Shown one piece after another: positions 20,860 to 30,829 of a stretch of DNA of 64,000 nt; position 1 is the stretch's first letter, and the number at the start of each line of letters is the position of its first letter. The DNA comes from Hoplostethus atlanticus. Taxonomy: Eukaryota > Chordata > Actinopteri > Trachichthyiformes > Trachichthyidae. Below the pieces are notes generated by a model. The model was given only the letters and a program-made list of their open reading frames with translations. It ran no database searches and was not told the origin of the DNA. Position numbers and translations under genes: made by a program. The stretch lies in contig JAXDDX010000052.1 of the NCBI GenBank assembly GCA_034670405.1, positions 1,922,001 through 1,986,000 on the forward strand, read 5' to 3'.

Positions 20860-21330
20860 AATCCGCTGAGCCCTCTCGACCGGAGGGTCGCGCCGTTGAC
20901 GGCCACTTTACATCCCAAGCGTGTCAGGCCGAGAGACCGGGGCATGACTGCCAATCCCATCCGGAGGATTTGTGTCCTCTTCCACCAAATTCGGTAAGCG
21001 CATGCAGACTCATAAAGGTGTTGAGAATTGAGGAATTTGGCTGGGAGACATGGCCAAAGTCAACAAGCTAGCCCTCGCCGCCGAATAGAAAAGGGTCGAG
21101 GCCTCTGCAACCTGAACGCCCGCAACCGCTGAAACGAGCCCTAAACAAGGCGAGCCCGGCTTTCATTGAGATGAACGCCGTCAGATTTACAGACTGCCGC
21201 GGTTTCAACCACCCCTGATAATCCCTTTCCCAGAAATAAATTGTCCCATTAAAATGAAATGTTGCCCATATAGGTTTAATAAATTGAAAACGCTTGTTTG
21301 AATCCTCGGTAATTTGGACGGAATCCCAAG
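20860..21330. promoter_or_regulatory. Possible conserved noncoding element
   Basis: Unique sequence of moderate GC with 'ccaccaaattcgg', 'ggaatttggctggga', 'gaacgccgtcagatttac' and 'tcctcggtaatttgg'. It lacks repeats and coding signals. The call rests on texture alone. Confidence 0.2.
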
Positions 21331-21702
21331 CATGTAGCAAAGGCTTCCGCAAAATAAGATTATTTGCTGTGTATTATAATGCATGCAGCAGTTTTATGCG
21401 ACCAAACAGTGTCAGTGAACCCCCCCCCCCCCCACCCCCTTCCGATGAAATGTGTGCTTATTTATATGCAGTTATTCAGGTATGCAGTAAATTCCAATTA
21501 CTTCTTAAGATTTCTATTTAGCATGAGGGGAAATATGACAGTGAAGCTCTGTGTTTTGAGCGGCATTGTAAATCTCGTTAACTCTTTGCAGTATATAGCA
21601 AGGAATCTGCATTCATGTCATGAAGTGAGCAGTGCATAAGATTTTAATAACTAGCTAATGGTCCTGTATGGGGAGGTGTTAGAGGGATGTTGGTTTTGAG
21701 GT

Positions 21703-22138
21703 ATAGGGTTCAACTGATATTGGTTTTTCAAGGCAGATGCTGATACTGATACCAGTACTGATACCGATACTGATAGTGTTGTTTTGAAGCTGCCAATAGT
21801 TTATACCAATATTCAATATCTTTGATCATTTTCATGAAATATTCTCTGCAACAGCATTTAGACCATCATGGGACACTAAAACTCTCCATTGAAACCAGAC
21901 TAATAAAATGATTTTAGGGTTAGCAGCAGGGTGACCCTAAAATCTTCGGTGATAGAGCGCAGGATACATCACTGTCTTTATATGAAGAATTAATTTACCA
22001 AAGCATTTTGAAAAATTGGATAAAAAGTCATTGCAGGTTTTACAGACTTTTTATATAGCTGTGCTGAGGGAGGAGCCATCATTTCATCAGTTGACAACAG
22101 GCCAATATCGGTAAACCCATACATTGGTCTATCCCTAC
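21703..22138 (-). mobile_element. hAT-like MITE, family A, with target duplication
   Basis: This 436-bp copy is inverted relative to the others. The octamer TTTGAGGT flanks it directly on both sides (21695-21702 and 22139-22146), a classic 8-bp hAT target-site duplication. The termini 'atagggttcaactgatatt' and (reverse complement) 'gtagggatagaccaatg' are imperfect inverted repeats. The interior includes reverse complements of the family phrases, such as 'gcatttagaccatcatggga' and 'ggttttacagactttttata'. It is non-coding, so it needed a transposase from elsewhere. Confidence 0.8.
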
Positions 22139-22399
22139 TTTGAGGTGTGTGTGTGTGTCTGTGAGTGTCTCTGCGCCTGTGCTCAACTGTGTTATGAAGT
22201 ATGAGTGAGGGCTGGATGCTGAATGCATTTCTATCCCCCGGTGCTCAGGTCCGTGTTGGGCCCCCAGGGGCCCTAAATCCCCGCTGCTCTTCCCCGCAGC
22301 CCCCTCTGACGTGCAGCATGCCGAGCCGAGCAGCGCTTTGCCTATGCATTAGCCATCCATTTCCCTTGGCTGACACCTCTCCAACATAAAACCGTAAGG

Positions 22400-22760
22400 C
22401 AGAGGTAAAATATCTCTCTCCTGGCGAAAATAAAGCTTTGTCTGCCTGCTGATCTATTGGATATAAAAATAAAGCCGCGGCTTTGATGCGGGCTTTACCT
22501 TATGCGCTGCTTGCTTTTTGCGCACACAAAAGGCAATGAAGATGAATAGTGCAGGATTGGGCCGCGGCTGCGCGTCCCGTGGACCGGCATCACTCACACC
22601 GCTTCCTCCTCCTCCTGTCCCGCCTTGCCTGTCTCACACAGAGTCTTTTTTTATTCCCCAGAGGCTGATGAGAACGGCGCTGTTTATTATTGATCAGTGA
22701 AGGTCGATAATTATGCAGGGATTCCCAGTGTAATCGGCTTTGGAAAAGTTGTGCGCGTCG
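22400..22760. promoter_or_regulatory. Candidate cis-regulatory element
   Basis: Unique sequence containing 'gatataaaaataaagccg', 'gctgtttattattgatcagt', 'ggtcgataattatgcaggg' and 'agtgtaatcggctttgg'. The last hundred bases hold GATTA/TAATC bicoid-type cores. It lies about 8 kb upstream of lhx1. Confidence 0.3.
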
Positions 22761-23235
22761 AAATGATAGGAAGCTCTTGAAGTTATCCCCCCTCGTCTCC
22801 TGGCTTGATTTCAACGTGATGTCCTGTAGGTGTGGATGGGTGCCTGTGCTTTAAGCTTGTTTCTTTAGATGGGGTTGGTTTTAATACAGAGCACCATTTT
22901 TTTCCTCCTTCATTTTGCAGGCCTGGGTCTATCAATTTGTATGGTGCGCTCTTGTCGCCCAGGCCTGCCACTGCATTTTCCTCTATAAAGATTCAGAGGT
23001 GTGATAGTATAAGCTATTTCTCCTCCAACAAGTAGGCCTAAACCACATTTTTAATCAAAACCACATCCTATAAAAAAAATGTATTTGAATTTATGTAGTA
23101 AATAATCTTTAAATAAATCCTTTTTTGAATACTACTTTTTTTGGTACTACAATGTACTTTGACTAAAACATATACTGTATATCTAAGGACCATACAGTGT
23201 TGCAGACGATGCACTAATAATAATGGCTCTACATA
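22761..23235. other. Intergenic, no gene seen
   Basis: AT-rich towards its right end. No repeats or coding signals that I can name. Confidence 0.35.
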
Positions 23236-23480
23236 TTAGAAAATGGTTCTTTAGGCTTGTACCATAGCGGAGCCCTTTACGGTGCTTTTAAGAACCCTTT
23301 AAAAAAGCACGGAATGTACCAAATCAGCAGTGTAAAAGGGACTATTTTTTTAAGAATCACTGTGGGTTCTTCAGTCTGCATTAGTATTTTTCTATTTGGC
23401 CAAATCTCTCGGTCATTGAGGCTCTATATACTACCACAACCAAAGAACCCTTGCAGGGCCTTATTTCTCTGGGTATAGAT
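23236..23480. mobile_element. Interspersed repeat fragment (GAACCC type)
   Basis: Contains 'atggttctttaggcttg', 'aagaaccctttaaaaaagc', 'ggttcttcagtctgc' and 'aaagaacccttgcaggg'. Paired GGTTCTT and AAGAACCC words look like a small inverted-repeat element common in fish DNA. Boundaries are not defined. Confidence 0.4.
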
Positions 23481-23529
23481 GGATATTAGCGGTTATTCTA
23501 AAATGCCTTCCGGCCTGGTGGGCTCCTTT

Positions 23530-24045
23530 TTTTATACGCCCTCGTTATAGGTGAACATTTGTTCTTCTAAATGAAACAGATGAGAGTAGAAAGGAGTCCG
23601 CAGTCTGTACCGTGTGAGTCTTGCTTGTTGTATTTTAATGCAGGTATCAGCACCGGCCAGAGCCTCCACACGCTTGCGGGCTTTTTTTTTTCTGAGCGCA
23701 GAAATCCGCCCCGGCGCTGCAGCTATCTGCCGCTTCCCAGCCACGCAGCCGGTCCCCAGAGCATTGCCCAACCGGGCGATAATATCTCAAAGGGAGTGGT
23801 TATCGCCACACATTATATTATAATCATTAGTGATCCTAGCCCTTTCACCCCGACTGCAGAATAAACGCGGAGTACCATTAATCTAAACTAGGGGAACTGC
23901 TGGAGAGGCTGGAAACCCGCACACTCCTCTGGTTTTCTTTGCCTTCATAATCATTTCTCAATCCGCTCTGTTTGGAGTGCGTTTTTCTTTTAATTCAAAA
24001 GGCAAGGCCGTTTTTTAGTCTTTTATTTTGAAGCTATGTAGGCCT
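23530..24045. promoter_or_regulatory. Possible conserved noncoding region
   Basis: Unique sequence with 'gcgataatatctcaaaggg', 'ttatattataatcattag' and 'gccttcataatcatttc'. No coding signal is convincing. Confidence 0.2.
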
Positions 24046-24054
24046 TTGTTGACC

Positions 24055-24392
24055 AATAAGTGAGTTTGCCGATACACAGGGCCGATATTGGCCTTATATT
24101 AAAAATCTGGTCCAATCAGTGCAGTCCACCTCTGATATGATGGATATGATGCAGTTTGTTTGATTGCATATTTATTGTATACTTGATCAATACTACAATA
24201 TACTGGTTGTTTATGGGAATCCCTTAACCTGAATCGGATCTAATGCAACATTCCACATGATGGTCTAAACGCTTTTCCAGAGGCTTTTCCAGAGGCTTTT
24301 CCATCCTGACAAGAATACAACGTCTGTCAGCGGCTTCAATAAAAAAATTAAATAATATATATCGGCCTTGAGAAAACCTACATCGGTCAAAT
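24055..24392 (+). mobile_element. hAT-like MITE, family A short subtype
   Basis: Shares 'gatatgatggatatgatgca', 'tatttattgtatacttgatc', 'atactggttgtttatgggaa', 'gatggtctaaacgcttttcc' and 'aacctacatcggtcaaatt' with the other copies. A 15-bp unit 'cttttccagagg' is triplicated at about 24270-24300. The 5' terminus is degraded. Confidence 0.7.
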
Positions 24393-24569
24393 TCCAGAAA
24401 ATACTACTGATTGATGGTTATACCCAGCAGAGCCTTGTTCCCGCTCTATTTCCAAACTGTCAGAGACTGGAATGATGCCTTGACTGGGAAAGGGGTGACC
24501 ACATTCTGTCCTGTAAAGCTTTAGATTGACAGCATGCCAGCTAACTTCGTCTGCAATCACTATGAAGAA

Positions 24570-24650
24570 CATGGACTGTAACAATAATAATAATAATGCT
24601 AACAATAATAATAACAATAATAATATCATAATAATAATAATAATGATGAT
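24570..24650 (+). repeat. (AAT)n trinucleotide repeat
   Basis: Imperfect AAT/ATA repeats ending in (GAT)n. Confidence 0.9.
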
Positions 24651-25885
24651 GATGTGTCAAAGCCAAAGCCTTCTCTTTATCCAGATTGAATTCGCCCCCT
24701 AGTGTTCAATAGAATGGACTGGCAGGAGTCATTGGCGTGGTGGGGCGGGCGGTGCTCGCTATTGGCTACAGGTCATAATAGAGGCCTATACATTTGTGGA
24801 CCCCAGACCCTACAGGAATCATGCAGACTCTGGACTCAGAGGACAATGGTGTAGCTGTAGATGGTTGCTGGGTGGGTGGGGTAGGCTGTGGTGACAGAAT
24901 CTGATTATCGGCTGCGGGGTGGTGGTGGTGGTGGTGGTGGGGGGGGGTGCTGAGAAGGGACAGCTGTATAGGGAGAGATGATCTATAAATCCCATTGAAT
25001 TTCTCTCAGCCCGGGCATGGGGCCGGAGTTGGAAAGTCTGGAAAAATGTTTATGTAGAGTTGCTGTCGCTGTCAATAATCCAGGTTGGTTCACATCGGCA
25101 TGGAGGAAGGGGGGGGGGAGTGAAGGGGGGAGTGGCGGGGGCGGGGCACACGCTCAGTCGATCCTGGCACTGGCTGCAGTCCCCACTAACGTGGGTCATA
25201 CCATTTACTTTGAATGCACCAGTCTTGTCAGAGCCCCCCTTCTTCTGCTGCGGGAGCAGCGTGCATGCATCGAGGGCGGATGGGTTGGGCTGGGTTGGGC
25301 TGGGTTTTTGGTCCTGAGTGTGTGTGATAATGCTGTATGTGTGTTTGTATGTTTGTGTGAATGACTGACAGACTCCCCCCCCCCTCCCCACCTCCTCTTC
25401 CTCCCTCCTCCTTATGAATACGATGCTCCACGGTGAACTTTGAACCTCATCTGAATGATTTTGATGCATTTGGGGTTCAGCGCCAAGAGCATACATACAG
25501 TATTGATGGGATACGTCATATGGGCTTGGCTTAATCAAGTCGAGATCAGGGAGAAAATACTGTATGCTGCTGATGTTAAAAAATTCTGGAATAATGGAAT
25601 TTTTCCCACAGTTGTCTTTTTTTTTCTTTTTTTTAATCAACCAATTTCCCGCGTCAGTTTTCGTTAAATGCAGGAAAAATAGTTGGGTTTTTTCTTAGAA
25701 TTAAGCAATAGGCGCACTCATTGGAAATGGAAAAACCATATGGGCTTAAACAATTTTCGTTATATATAATTCTTTATATTAAATGAAATACTATAGGCCG
25801 CTGTCTAGCGTTTAATACGCTGTAAACAGACGCCCTGGGGTACAAACGGGTGAAGGAAGTGAAATTATTTCCCTCTGATTATATA
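24651..25885. other. Intergenic, G-rich and mixed
   Basis: GGT repeats lie at 24919-24940 and G runs at 25109-25145. The 196-codon minus-strand frame at 25050-25640 crosses these and contains Pro/His-rich low complexity. It matches no family and is rejected as a gene. Confidence 0.4.
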
Positions 25886-25890
25886 TAACT

Positions 25891-25902
25891 CTTCTTTCTT
25901 TT

Positions 25903-25937
<35 letters not shown>
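25891..25937 (+). repeat. (CTTT)n tetranucleotide repeat
   Basis: About eight TTTC units ending in 'tttctgcag'. Confidence 0.95.
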
Positions 25938-26248
25938 GCAGGCCTAATATGTGGATAAACTGCATAATTTGCCTTTTAGTTGTTATGATAGGCATTTCAT
26001 TTATAATCCAATATGATGAGGTTTTCGAAGAAGGCGTCACTTTTTGTTTTAAAAAAAGAAATAAAAAAGAATAGTATAGGACTCCTCCACAGATTACTTC
26101 GATCGGTGTATTTTTAGCAATGTGGCTATTTGCAACTATTTCATTTTCCAAATGTCCTTCTAAAATGTAAGACTAAATGAGGACTGTGTGGAGGACTACA
26201 TGTAGAGAAGGGACCGGTAGGTTGACCCCCACACACACCCCCACCCCT

Positions 26249-26278
26249 TCCTCCTCCTCCTCCTCCTCCTCCTCCTCC
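26249..26278 (+). repeat. (CCT)n trinucleotide repeat
   Basis: Ten CCT/TCC units in a C-rich setting. Confidence 0.95.
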
Positions 26279-26689
26279 GGTCCCGGTACACTCAGTTGAT
26301 CAAAGCTCTAGTCGGGGGTGATATTTCTCTCTTTATTACCGGAGTCACGGTTTGCCCCCCCATACCGCCCCCCGTCCGGCCTCACTGGCCCGGGTTAAGG
26401 TCACACAGCCCGGGTTTTTTTTCACTCCACAGCCTGGGCAACTACCGGAAACTACCCGGGGGAAACAAAACAACAAACTGCATGGGAATATTTGTTTTTT
26501 CTCGGGGTATCCCTCCTTCCCTCCTATTTGAATTTTACATTGAATCACCTGATCCGTCTTCGCATTTCGCCTTTACCCCCCCCACCCCAAAAAAAGTCTC
26601 GTCCTCCACGCTCCCCGCGTCCCGCGCGTCGTCGCGGTGACATTGTGTCTCTAACTAAGCCTGGAGGAGAGAGAGGAGACAAATAAACG

Positions 26690-26840
26690 TGTCATGATTA
26701 GAATTAATGATTGCATGCATCTTCACAGCCTCATCCATTATCTCAGATTAATTATCTCGCAGTGTACCAGTTCACTTGTCTGCACTTCATAAAGCCCAAA
26801 TCTCCTGGGCTGCTTTACGACAGTAACCAGTCCAGAGGAG
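26690..26840. promoter_or_regulatory. Candidate cis-regulatory element, TAAT-rich
   Basis: 'catgattagaattaatgatt', 'gcatgcatcttcacagcc', 'cattatctcagattaattat' and 'cataaagcccaaatctcctg' form a compact unique block about 4 kb upstream of the lhx1 start codon. Several homeodomain cores (ATTA, TAAT) and a cataaa Cdx-type word are present. Function is inferred from motif density and position. Confidence 0.35.
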
Positions 26841-29500
26841 GTAGTAGAAGAACACATACCCTGATCTAATTTTGGTAGCATGACTTCAAATTAAGAATAC
26901 AAAAAAAGTTAAAGAAATATCAAATAAAAATCCATAATAATAATAATAATAATAATAATAATATTAATAATAATAAATTAAAAATTAGACTTCCTCACAG
27001 AAGCTGAATTGTAGATATCTGCACTTTCATTTTCATTTCCTGCTGCTTCCTGTCTTCCCTTAACAACCAGTTACTACACAGCAGGCCTGGCTGCTGGAAG
27101 GCCTCCTGCAAAAAAAAAGAGATTTATATTTGGTTGTTAGATTAAAGCAGAGGTTGTCACCAGGTTGTTTTTGAGAGGGGAAAAAAAAGTTTTGTTTTCT
27201 CCAACTTGACGACAGATGCTTAATTTACAACTTCTGGTTGTATGAAACGAACAAGAAAAAAAAGCATGGGTGAAAAAATATATATATTCGTAGTAAGGGA
27301 TTACAGTAGGTAAGGTTAAACCATATTTTTTTGCATTTAATAGTGTCTTTGCCTGGAGGGGTGTTGAGATATTTTTAAGCCTATAGCCTATATTTTGATT
27401 TCCCTCTATTCGTGGATTAATCTGCTTCTGTGAGCTGGCTTTTTTTTTTCCTGTGGCTTATTCTAAATCAGGCAGAGATTATCCCCACTGACAGACTATC
27501 AAGTTATCTTCTACACATGGAAATAACATCAACTTTGTTGTTTACAGCTGCATTTACAAGTTTGTCTGATTTCAGGGGTGGCTTTGGGGGGGTGGGGTGG
27601 AGAGGGTAAGGCCTGCAGCTGCAACATGCTGAGTTATTTTCAATTATTTTTTTGCAGGTTCGATGCTGGGGAAAAAAAACAGAAAAAGAAAATGGAATGT
27701 TTTTCAATAGTAAAAAAATATTCCTATCTGGCTGTCAGTGTATGCAGAATTGGAAAGCATCGCTATCAGTTTCAGCTAAATCATGCCCTGCTTCTATGGA
27801 CCGCCCAGTTGTCATAACGTTCAGTGACCCCTCTCTCTCTCTCTCTTTCTCTCCCCCTCTCTCTCTCTCTCTCTGATGGAAATATAACCAGATGCTCAGC
27901 AGATGAATGCGCTCAGACGCACCATCCACAAACCAGAAAAAAAAGATAAACCAGGAGGAAAAGGGAAAAGGGGTTGGAGTAGAGGAGGAGGAGGAGGATG
28001 AAGAAGTGGGGAAAACGAGTCTTTGGGATAGAAAGGGGAAAAAACAAGAGATAGGAGTGGGAGTCTGTATGTTTTGTTTTTTGCTTTTTAAAAAAAATGT
28101 CTTATCTATTTTTTTCTTCACCCAGTAACACATGTCGTCTTAGAGGGGCGCTCCCCAGACACCGGGAGGCAGCTGTACACGGGGGCGGGTGGGGCGGGGG
28201 GGGGACGGTCCGTTTTGCATGAGAAGTAGTCCATATGCAAGAGGATGCTGGCGGGCTATTGATAGAGAATAAATGCAAAACCCACCTGGGTGTCCCTTGG
28301 TCTGCTTCATCCACCGGTGAGCGTGATTTCTGCGCGTAAACTGCGCAGTTACTGACGTCGCATTGGTTATTTGGCGCATTTTTAAAACTCCTTTTAAGCT
28401 TTAAAGGGAAGTGTAAACACCAAACCCTTCAAATGCTGCCTCAATCAACCCATCCATCACTCTCTGAATTTCTTCATCTATCTACGCATTTTGACAACCG
28501 CAACTTTTTTTTTTTTTAGAATGATTCCATTTATTACAACGGAGCAGTTTGTGTAAGCAAACATTTCAAAAAGATTGATTAACGCCCCAGTTTGCTGGCA
28601 AATGCAACACTTTTGGTGTTACATAGTTAACCAATTTGTCCAACAAGCCTGTAAACTTTTTACCCGCAATAATAGAAAACGACTGCTGCTTAGAAAATCT
28701 ATTTTCAATGAGCATTTAAAAACAAATCCTTAGAAGCTACAGGCCTGTAAAAATGATCAGAGCCATAATGCGCTATGACAAAAAAAAAACGACAAACTTC
28801 TGGCTCACCAAGCCTGTTTTTAAATGGGAAATAACTAATAATCGAGCAGGCTGGCGGGGTCTAAGTGTTATTCGCTTAAGTCGGGCTAAGTGGATTGGAC
28901 CTTTCCTAATGAATCGTCCGAGGTGTTTGGTCCGGGAGCCCCTGTCAACTTTAGAGCCTTTCTGTCTTTCACGTCGTCGGCTTTTTTCCCCCCTTTCCAG
29001 CAGACCAAAGGGGACCACGGCGCTTCTTCTGCTGCTGCTGCTGCCAAGGTGCGTTGAAAACAGCGAGGAAATCATCGTTAAAAAGCAAATCACAGCGCAT
29101 GACAGCCTGTAATAACGCAGGAAGAGGGGAGTGGGGGGGTGAGGGGTTGAGGGAGTTGGGGAGGGGGGGTCCAGTCATCACCTCCATGCCCGTCGTTAGG
29201 CTTTTCTCAGATTATTGTTCTGCAGCCTTGCAAGCAAACCCTTTTCTTTCTAGGAAGGGTTAAAGGGGCTGCTTCAAGTTGCACGGTTTATGTTGTGGTT
29301 CAAGTGCAATGCCGCGATCCCCATCACAGCTATTTTTATTAATGGTAAAAAAAACAAAAAAACTCCAGATATTCTCAAAATTACAAAAACAACCACGCGC
29401 AACCGGTACGTCATTTTTCCCCGGCTAACAACTGTCACCACATAACGCCATGCAGTTAAGAGTCTAAGCGTCTTTATCCCGAAGATGCCACAATATCTAC
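26841..29500. other. Upstream flank of lhx1
   Basis: Contains an (ATA)n tract at about 26934-26977, CT repeats at 27830-27873 and a G-rich patch near 28185-28205 and 29130-29170. Unique stretches occur at 28310-28760. 'ttactgacgtcgcattggtt' at about 28350 combines a CRE half-site with an inverted CCAAT box. No protein-coding gene is supported. This is where an antisense or divergent noncoding transcript would be expected if one exists. Confidence 0.35.
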
Positions 29501-29559
29501 CTGCTCAGATTCCCCTTCCTTCCGTGCCCCATCTTCATGCCCAGAAGACAAATTTCGCT

Positions 29560-29880
29560 CAGCGGCTCAAAGTGGCGCTTCTCCTCGCCCGCTCGTCGCC
29601 CCGGCTGCTCCCCATCCGAAAACACCATTCGCTATAACATATGACAGTTTCAGGGAAATTCTTGACAATTGGTATCTTGAGTGTGGCATAAATAGCAGGC
29701 AGAGCCCCTCGCTGGGGTTATGATGGGGATGGCTGATGGCTGCCGGCGTGGCGAGGCGCCGATTGGTCCGGCCGCCGACTGACGTCAGCAGGTTGGGAAT
29801 AAGGCTGCGCTGGAGCTTTAGGAGCAAGACAGAGTACTGGAGACCCAGCGCATCCCCAGCATACAGTACCGGTAAGACCG
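29560..29880 (+). promoter_or_regulatory. lhx1a: Probable lhx1 promoter region
   Basis: A GC-rich, CpG-containing block about 0.8-1.1 kb before the start codon. It holds an inverted CCAAT box (attgg, 29762-29766) and a perfect CRE palindrome TGACGTCA (29780-29787). A TATA-like 'gcataaatagcagg' lies at about 29686-29699. The arrangement fits a start site between about 29720 and 29850, but the exact site cannot be read from sequence. A second inverted CCAAT lies at 30275-30280. Confidence 0.45.
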
Positions 29881-30659
29881 AGGGAACCTTGGACAGCCAG
29901 CGCGCCCCCAGAAAATAACCCACCCTGGACCATCCCAGACAGAGCCGGAGGAGACGCGCACTTTGTTGCACATCTTTTGGGTTGTATTCTTTTCTCGACG
30001 GGCAGTTGAACAGTGTGGATAAGCGGCCATGTCAAAGTACACTGAATTATTTATAGGCATGCGTGTCTCGCTGGGTGACAGTATTGCCCTGAAACCGTTC
30101 TATTAGACGCCTCTTCCAAGCACAGACTGGCACACGTCGCTTTCTTGTGTTTTTTTTTCTTTCCTCCCGGCCAATGCGCCACTTCCAAGAGCGCCGGGAC
30201 AACCAGACAGGCTTTTTGGTCTTCTTGTTTGAGGCGGTGTTGATATCTACATTTTCCCCCTCTCTCTGTCTCTCATTGGTTTAATTCATCTGCGAGCGTG
30301 TTTGGTGGCAGCGGATTCAAAGGACTGTTTTTTTGTTGTTTTTTTTGTTGTTTTTTTCCGACCTGAAAGGACGACTTGGCATCAGCGATCGGCCATCCTC
30401 CTGTATTTTCTTTTGGACGCCGAGCTTTTATTTTGTTTATTTTTTTTAATTTTCTTTTACCCACGCGAGGAGAAATCTGTGGCGACACCTCCATCGACTT
30501 GCTCTTCTGAACACATTGACCCCACCTCCCTCGAGGGAGCTCCGAGCGAATAAGGAAAGCAAATACTACGGACGAAAAAAAAAAAAGAAAAGCAGTCAAT
30601 GCTCGGCCCGCGCCGGTGATTCCGTTTGTCTGGTTCGTTTTGTGCCCAGCCAAAAAGCC
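29830..30659 (+). other. lhx1a: Probable lhx1 5' UTR
   Basis: No coding exon precedes the start codon, and no in-frame ATG occurs in the 48 codons before it. A short upstream ORF (ATG 30029, stop ending 30106, 25 codons) would sit in the leader if transcription starts upstream of 30 kb. The leader is T-rich around 30325-30460 and contains an A run at 30577-30590. The exact 5' end is unknown. Confidence 0.5.
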
Positions 30660-30829
30660 ATGGTCCACTGCGCCGGCTGCGAGAGGCCTATACTGGACCG
30701 GTTTCTCCTCAACGTGCTGGACAGAGCCTGGCACGTCAAGTGCGTTCAGTGCTGCGAGTGTAAATGTAACTTGACAGAGAAATGTTTCTCTCGAGAAGGA
30801 AAACTGTACTGCAAAAATGATTTCTTTAG
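30660..30829 (+). CDS. lhx1a: lhx1 coding exon 1 (LIM domain 1)
   Basis: Encodes residues 1-56 and two bases of codon 57. The start ATG has a good context (gccATGg) and begins the conserved MVHCAGC. The exon holds the complete first LIM domain and ends 'tttag|gtaagc', a consensus donor. Its 170-nt coding length and its phase agree with the next exon restoring 'FFRRFGTKC'. Confidence 0.97.

Noticed and set aside
25050-25640. 196-codon minus-strand frame
   Set aside because: No recognised domain, Pro/His-rich low complexity, begins in a lysine run from an A-rich tract, and no splice or promoter context.
29870-29876. Splice donor 'ccg|gtaaga' in the lhx1 leader
   Set aside because: It could end a noncoding first exon, but no matching acceptor before the start codon stood out, and the contiguous leader is the simpler model.
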